Assembly (NCBI GenBank): GCA_032622095.1
Contig: CP136066.1
Location: forward strand, 132,029,917 to 132,093,916
Length of the DNA: 64,000 nt
Reading direction: 5' to 3'
DNA from: Siphonodentalium dalli
Taxonomy: Eukaryota > Mollusca > Scaphopoda > Gadilida > Siphonodentaliidae
The first letter of the stretch is position 1. Every line of letters begins with the position of its first letter. Shown in pieces: positions 59,915 through 64,000 of this stretch. The position numbers and the translations under genes were made by a program. A model generated the notes under the pieces. That model did not search any database. It was not told the DNA's origin and saw only the letters and a list, made by a program, of their open reading frames with translations.

Positions 59915-60040
59915 ATGATTAGGGTTAGGGGTTAGGATTAGGGGGTTTAGGGAAGGGATACCTGTTGACTTTTTTTGTGGAGTTATGTTTAGGGTTAGGG
60001 GTTAGGGTTAGGGGGTTTAGGGTTAGGGATACCTGTTGAC
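59915..60040 (+). repeat. Interstitial telomere-like TTAGGG repeats
   Basis: Two copies of a roughly 80-bp unit contain clusters of TTAGGG and TTAGGGG variants (AGGGTTAGGGGTTAGGGTTA) and are linked by GATACCTGTTGACTTTTTTT. TTAGGG is the telomere unit of most animals including molluscs, but these are short and impure and lie inside an intron. Confidence 0.8.
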
Positions 60041-60304
60041 ATAATTTCAGTGCCCAATATATGGTAATGGCTACTTCACTCAAATAACATTTTGAATACG
60101 GGGGGTATTACTTAGTCCCATCTGGGACAAGCCCATCTCTGGTTTTAGTAGTTTTGGTTTTCATTGTTCATTGTGGGATCAGTATAAGTCATATATGTCT
60201 TCTTCGACCCAAGTTATGTGTAAGTTATAATATATATATGTCGTATATAAGTCGTATAGATGTCTAATGATTTTTTCTCTGTTTCTTTTATTTAAATGTT
60301 GCAG

Positions 60305-60417
60305 CTTAGGTTACCCCAACCGCCATCGTCAGATAAACCAAGGTCACCAGCAATGACCAACATCACAGTGAGGAAATTCAGGCCCCCATCAGATGCTGAT
60401 AAGCCTGTGTCAAAAAC
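60305..60417 (+). CDS. Host gene exon (Pro/Ser-rich)
   Basis: The acceptor AAATGTTGCAG and donor CAAAAAC|GTAAGT are both strong. The 113-nt exon enters in phase 0, matching 57604-57755, and leaves in phase 2. It encodes a Pro/Ser-rich, basic peptide (LRLPQPPSSDKPRSPAMTNI and RKFRPPSDADKPVSK). The next exon is not found in the remaining 3.6 kb, so the gene continues beyond the window. Family not recognised. Confidence 0.78.
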
Positions 60418-60459
60418 GTAAGTTACTTTTGAGTTCATCAGCTCCATTTTAGAATTTTG

Positions 60460-61010
60460 TTTGGGTGACTATTAAAATAGCCGGTGTCCGTCCATCCATC
60501 CATCTGTGCAGAAAGTTTCCTGTTGAGAACTATCGGATTGAAACCAAATTTGGTATGCGAGTTTATCGGCTCAAAACATGGGTCAAATTCGAATATGGGT
60601 TCGGTCCGTTTATTTTTGCCAGATTATGGCCCCTTTTCGACATAGAATATGTCCGTTCGGAAAGTTTCCGGATGATAACTTTATTTTGGGTTATCGGATC
60701 GAAACCAAATTTGGTATGTGAGTTTAGAGCTCGAAATACAGGTCAAGCTCGAACATGGGTGCAGTCTGCCCATTTTGCCAGAGTTATGGTACCTTTTCAA
60801 CTTACCTTTGAAACAGATTTCCAAAATGCATTTACATTGTTACAACACAATTTTGTCGTTTTGAGATTTCAGGATGATAACATTAGTTTGTGTGATCTGA
60901 TCTGAACCAAATTTGGTATGTGAGGTTATCAGCTCCAAATACAGGTCAAGTTTTAATATGGGTTCGCTCCGCCAATTTTTGCTGGAGTTATGGTCCTTGT
61001 TCTTAGCTAG
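60460..61010 (+). repeat. Dispersed repeat family, about three units
   Basis: AACCAAATTTGGTATGYGAG, CAGGTCAAGYTCGAAYATGG, TTTGCCAGAGTTATGG and GATGATAACATTAGTTTG recur at about 180-bp spacing. The last unit abuts a LINE fragment at about 61005-61010. Confidence 0.75.
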
Positions 61011-61379
61011 TTCATCAGCCTTAACATGTTCAATGTTCGATTCGTATTTTCTCAAAGTGGATTTGAATCTTGATCGTCTTCGACACACAGTGTCATAAAT
61101 GTATCGATATCGAGGTCTTCCTTGATTGACCCATATAGAGAAAATTTCCCTGGCTGCACTGCGCAAACACTTCACATGTATATTCCATCCAGGTATGTGG
61201 CTGAATCTGTCTGTTCCGTTAGAGTTTACCGTTAAACATGCGGTGAAAGAATTCTTTAGGGTTTCGATAATATGTTCATATATTTTGTTAAAAATCAAGC
61301 TTTTATCTTGGGTGTCTTGAAAATGATTGCCATCGGAGTCATTTGTTAAAGTTTCATAATTAATTTTCTCAATCATTGT
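61005..61379 (-). pseudogene. Non-LTR retrotransposon ORF2 fragment
   Basis: On the minus strand the frame reads HIPGWNIHVKCLRSAAREIF, then NQGRPRYRYIYDTVCRRRSRFK and ADELAKNKD. This IPGW...AARE...GRPR...R.RFK pattern is typical of the linker between the endonuclease and reverse transcriptase domains of CR1/L2-like LINE ORF2 proteins. Homology stops after ADELAKN at about 61005, where the dispersed repeat begins; the frame then continues only by chance. Neither the endonuclease nor the reverse transcriptase core is present here. ORF1-like fragments of the same strand lie at 63303-64000. Confidence 0.7.
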
Positions 61380-63302
61380 CCGGATAAATAACTATATTTA
61401 TCATGCAGGGTCGTAACACAACAAAGACAGGTCTGCCTGATTGACTACCTTTATTTAATGAATTATTAATCAAAAAGGTAGTCGTGAAATTATTGGTAGG
61501 ATGTTCACTGTCCAGTTATCCATTTCCTGCTTCGCGTCTTCCTTTTTTGGCCCACAATGCGCCATGGCCACAAGCAAACAAGCGGAGTCCGTGGGAACCC
61601 GGACCTGAAACGAGACACTAGACCCCCTGGTTAGTGATGTCTGCTGGTCAGTGCCAAACGAATGCCGCAGGATCACAAAACAAACAAACAAACAAAAAAA
61701 TGGGGAGGGTGGGGGGGGGGGGGGGGGGGGGGTTAATTTCAAACAAAAACATACTTTCCCCAATTTTTGAATCTTGCGAAAAGACCTTGGCCCTCTCACG
61801 ACTTGATCACGTACCTCCGGCGATATAGTTCCGCTCTCCCGATTTACTGAGAACGATCAGCGCCCTGGTTATATATTACCCTGATGCTGCTGAGAGTTTT
61901 TGGTAACATTGCAAATAAATTACCAGGCAGATGTTGACTTATTAAATCTTATTAATGATCATATAGTACTGCATGTTAATCCCACCAATGGAATTTGTGT
62001 ATCGATCCGCATGATCCATCAAATCTTTATTTAGCAACTGACCCAATCGGGCACGTGATCTTGTTTTGGTTCTATTCTTAGTTTTGGTAAACAACTGCAA
62101 ACGTGTCTCTCTAGCTGTCATGTTTTAGCAACCCGATGGGATAAATGCGGTCGCTGTGCGACGCTCGTTTTATCCGTTTGCGCTGAGTTGGTACATTTCT
62201 AGTTTATATTATGTCTTGTTAATATCGAAACTGAAGTATATGGGCTACACACAGGAAGAAGATCAGTGTTTAGCTCACCTGAGAAGTCCCCGGTGGAGCT
62301 ATAGTCATCACTCCTCATCAGTCCTCCATACATCCTTCCATCCGTCTCCAGTACCCTAAGACCTAATGGGTTCGTATTTTGTGTGGATGTTCCCTGGGTG
62401 ACTCACATTCAGATTTGTTAAAATGAGGTCAATGAGTCAAATAGTTGTGAAGCCAGGGCCATAACTCTTTTCCACCATAGTAATTCTTAAAACAACTTCT
62501 TCTTAAGAACCATCAGGCCTACATAGCTTATATATGGGTATGGAGGGTCCTTGGGTGACTGCGGTTCAGATTTGTTCAAATGGGGTCACTGGGTCAAATA
62601 GGGGCAGAGCCAGGGATATAACTCTTTAAAGTGATGTGAAACACTCCGGTAGGGTGATAAAATATAAATGGAGAATAATATTGTTCAAAGTAGTAAGTTT
62701 TACAAATAGTATATCCAAATTGACAACACACACCGTCATTCTTATATATGAATTAAATACATTGACTCTCGATGGCGAAATCGTTTTCGTTAGTTTATCG
62801 CCGATAGATGCGTCCCGAATAGAGTAGTATATATTTACAATTGAGTGTAGTTCTGACGATGTTTTCTATGGAGATGTTATTAGAATGTTACATTCCTCCA
62901 GTTGTCACAGCGGATGAATACTAACTTATCAGTTTCACGCACCCGAACAAGTACATAATATGTCTTTAAAAAACAAAAAAGTTTTAGATTGTAATTTTTG
63001 ATCAATTAAAGATAAAATAATAAAAATTATAACAAAAAAAGCCTATATAGCTGTTCCGCCATATGGACGACCAACCATGATATCCCATATCACATGATAC
63101 ATGTAGTTCACTTTTCAAGAGCCATGTTCCTGCAGCAATATAATAATTCATTTATTACAAAGCTCGTTAACAGCGACAGTAGACGACTTTACCGATTTAC
63201 TATTATATGATGCCACTCTTATATTTTCCATAGTGTGTCCTATTATGCCCACGGTTCTGTTGTGGCATTTTCCCAGCTTACCAATTTTTTTTTTTTTAAA
63301 GG
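61380..63302. other. Non-coding sequence with short repeats
   Basis: No gene is supported. It holds a poly-G run at about 61710-61732, mollusc-style repeat sequence at 62260-62640 (CTCACCTGAGAAG; CTTGGGTGACTGCGGTTCAG; two related units near 62390 and 62550), and AT-rich sequence. If the LINE fragments at each side were once one element, its endonuclease region has been replaced or lost here. Confidence 0.45.
62340..62640 (+). repeat. Dispersed repeat, two units
   Basis: CTGGGTGACTCACATTCAGA, TTTGTTAAAATGAGGTCA and CCAGGGCCATAACTCTTTT at 62390-62473 recur as TTGGGTGACTGCGGTTCAGA, TTTGTTCAAATGGGGTCACT and CCAGGGATATAACTCTTTA at 62551-62630. Confidence 0.6.
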
Positions 63303-63537
63303 TCAAACGAGAGTATTCTTGGGCCATAACGTAGTGTCTAAGATCATCTTCATTACTTCACGGTCTACAACTTCAAGTTTGAAAGATGAATATGTGTCAT
63401 ATTTGGTGTCCAATTTAAAACATTTCACAACGGACGTGTTGAATGTGTCATTCACATAACTTTTCACGTCTTTCTCAGCTGTTCCCGGTGCAAGTCTCGA
63501 CACGAATATTAAGCCGGGAGGACTGGTCTTCAGTCTT
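63303..63537 (-). pseudogene. LINE ORF1-like fragment, C-terminal part
   Basis: On the minus strand a frame of about 77 codons reads GLIFVSRLAPGTAEKDVKSY, then VVKCFKLDTKYDTYSSFKLE and LDTTLWPKNTLV before TGA at 63303-63305. The pattern (hydrophobic strand, TxxxVKxY helix, KxxKLxTKYxTYSSFKVE, WPxxxLVR) resembles the RRM-like part of ORF1 proteins encoded by some LINEs. It ends earlier than usual and its upstream frame is cut by a stop at about 63538. Confidence 0.5.
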
Positions 63538-63589
63538 TAATGTTGAATTACTCGATGTTCCAATATAATAAACATGAGGTTACTCGTTC

Positions 63590-64000
63590 TTTATTCATTA
63601 TTTCCATAAGTATCCGGTCTGTAGGTTTGTTTGTTCCTTATGACATTTAATGTCTCAGCAGATGTTGGCATATAACGTTTGAGATATTTGCGGAGCCAAA
63701 TATTCGTCCCTAAGTTGACGAGATGGGACGTTCTGAGCGTTGTTGGCTTTGTGAATTGGCACCTTCCCTGATACAGTTGGTAATACTTGGTCAGTTGTCA
63801 TCATGTTCATTGTCCCTTCACCGATACAGTTTGTAATACTTGGTCAGTTGACATCATGTTCATTGTCGCTGATTTCACAGCTTTACCTATCTCGGCTATC
63901 AAGTCCTTTTTCATCGATCTTACAAAATCATTGTTTATTTCCGCTAATGCAAATTTCTTTATACAGAAAAACCTCTCCAAACTGGACTCTCTATAAACCG
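63590..64000 (-). pseudogene. LINE ORF1-like fragment, N-terminal part
   Basis: From the window edge to about 63810 the minus strand has an open helical, Lys-rich frame (for example FVRSMKKDLIAEIGKAVKSA). It ends at a local duplication of about 52 bp (TACTTGGTCAGTTG...CATCATGTTCATTGTC at 63785 and 63838) that shifts the frame. It is probably the N-terminal part of the same ORF1 as 63303-63537. The continuation beyond 64000 is not visible. Confidence 0.35.

Larger units (their letters stand above)
57756..60304 (+). other. Intron filled with dispersed and tandem repeats
   Basis: The donor at 57756 and acceptor at 60304 (TTAAATGTTGCAG) define a 2.5-kb intron. About 57890-59400 is dispersed repeat family, 59440-59905 a tandem repeat and 59915-60040 telomere-like repeats. 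No gene is nested in it. Confidence 0.65.

Noticed and set aside
59915-60040. Chromosome end
   Set aside because: The repeats are short and impure, and host exon 60305-60417 follows directly, so this is interstitial.
60840-61004. C-terminal extension of the LINE ORF2 fragment
   Set aside because: This part of the frame translates the dispersed repeat, not LINE sequence.
61470-61799. 109-codon frame on the minus strand with a poly-Pro run
   Set aside because: The frame passes through a poly-G homopolymer and lacks other coding evidence.

Overview
The window looks like nuclear DNA of an invertebrate animal, most likely a bivalve mollusc or close relative. It is AT-rich, with small exons in long introns, microsatellites, long poly-C/poly-G tracts and many dispersed repeats of kinds common in mollusc genomes. 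The species call is inference. There are no operons and no recognisable tRNA or rRNA genes.

Host genes (+ strand). Short exons with good splice sites and matching phases lie at 1843-1939, 9417-9566, 15367-15678 (second copy 26886-27197), 43950-44043, 57604-57755 and 60305-60417. The first three chain in one frame (all junctions phase 1). The last three chain separately (phase 1, then phase 0) and leave the window open at phase 2. Exon 15367-15678 can also join directly to 57604, so this may be one gene with introns of tens of kb or two neighbouring genes. I do not recognise the protein(s).

Duplicated block and inverted repeat (10.3-35.3 kb). Bases 10311-21219 and 21721-32723 are almost the same sequence, separated by an inverted stretch and a 100-N gap. 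Block B continues into a 1.8-kb inverted repeat (arms 30914-32723 and 33505-35302) around a 781-bp minisatellite loop. Block A has the same left arm, but the loop behind it runs the opposite way. This suggests two haplotypes, differing by an inversion of the loop, placed in series by the assembly.

Retroelement (47780-56018, - strand). This is a nearly complete tyrosine-recombinase retrotransposon of the Ngaro/DIRS group. It has split direct repeats (A1 ... B1, A2, B2), an SGNH hydrolase gene, a gag-like gene with an amber stop, reverse transcriptase-RNase H with an amber stop, and a tyrosine recombinase with all catalytic residues.

Other content. There is a 937-bp hAT-type non-autonomous element with 8-bp target duplication (5227-6163), two TIR-bearing MITEs, foldback hairpins, LINE fragments at the right end (61.0-61.4 and 63.3-64.0 kb), interstitial TTAGGG-like repeats near 60 kb, a 15-mer repeated six times between 44.8 and 46.7 kb, and a dispersed repeat family in most introns. 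Nearly all remaining sequence is intronic or intergenic without coding signal.
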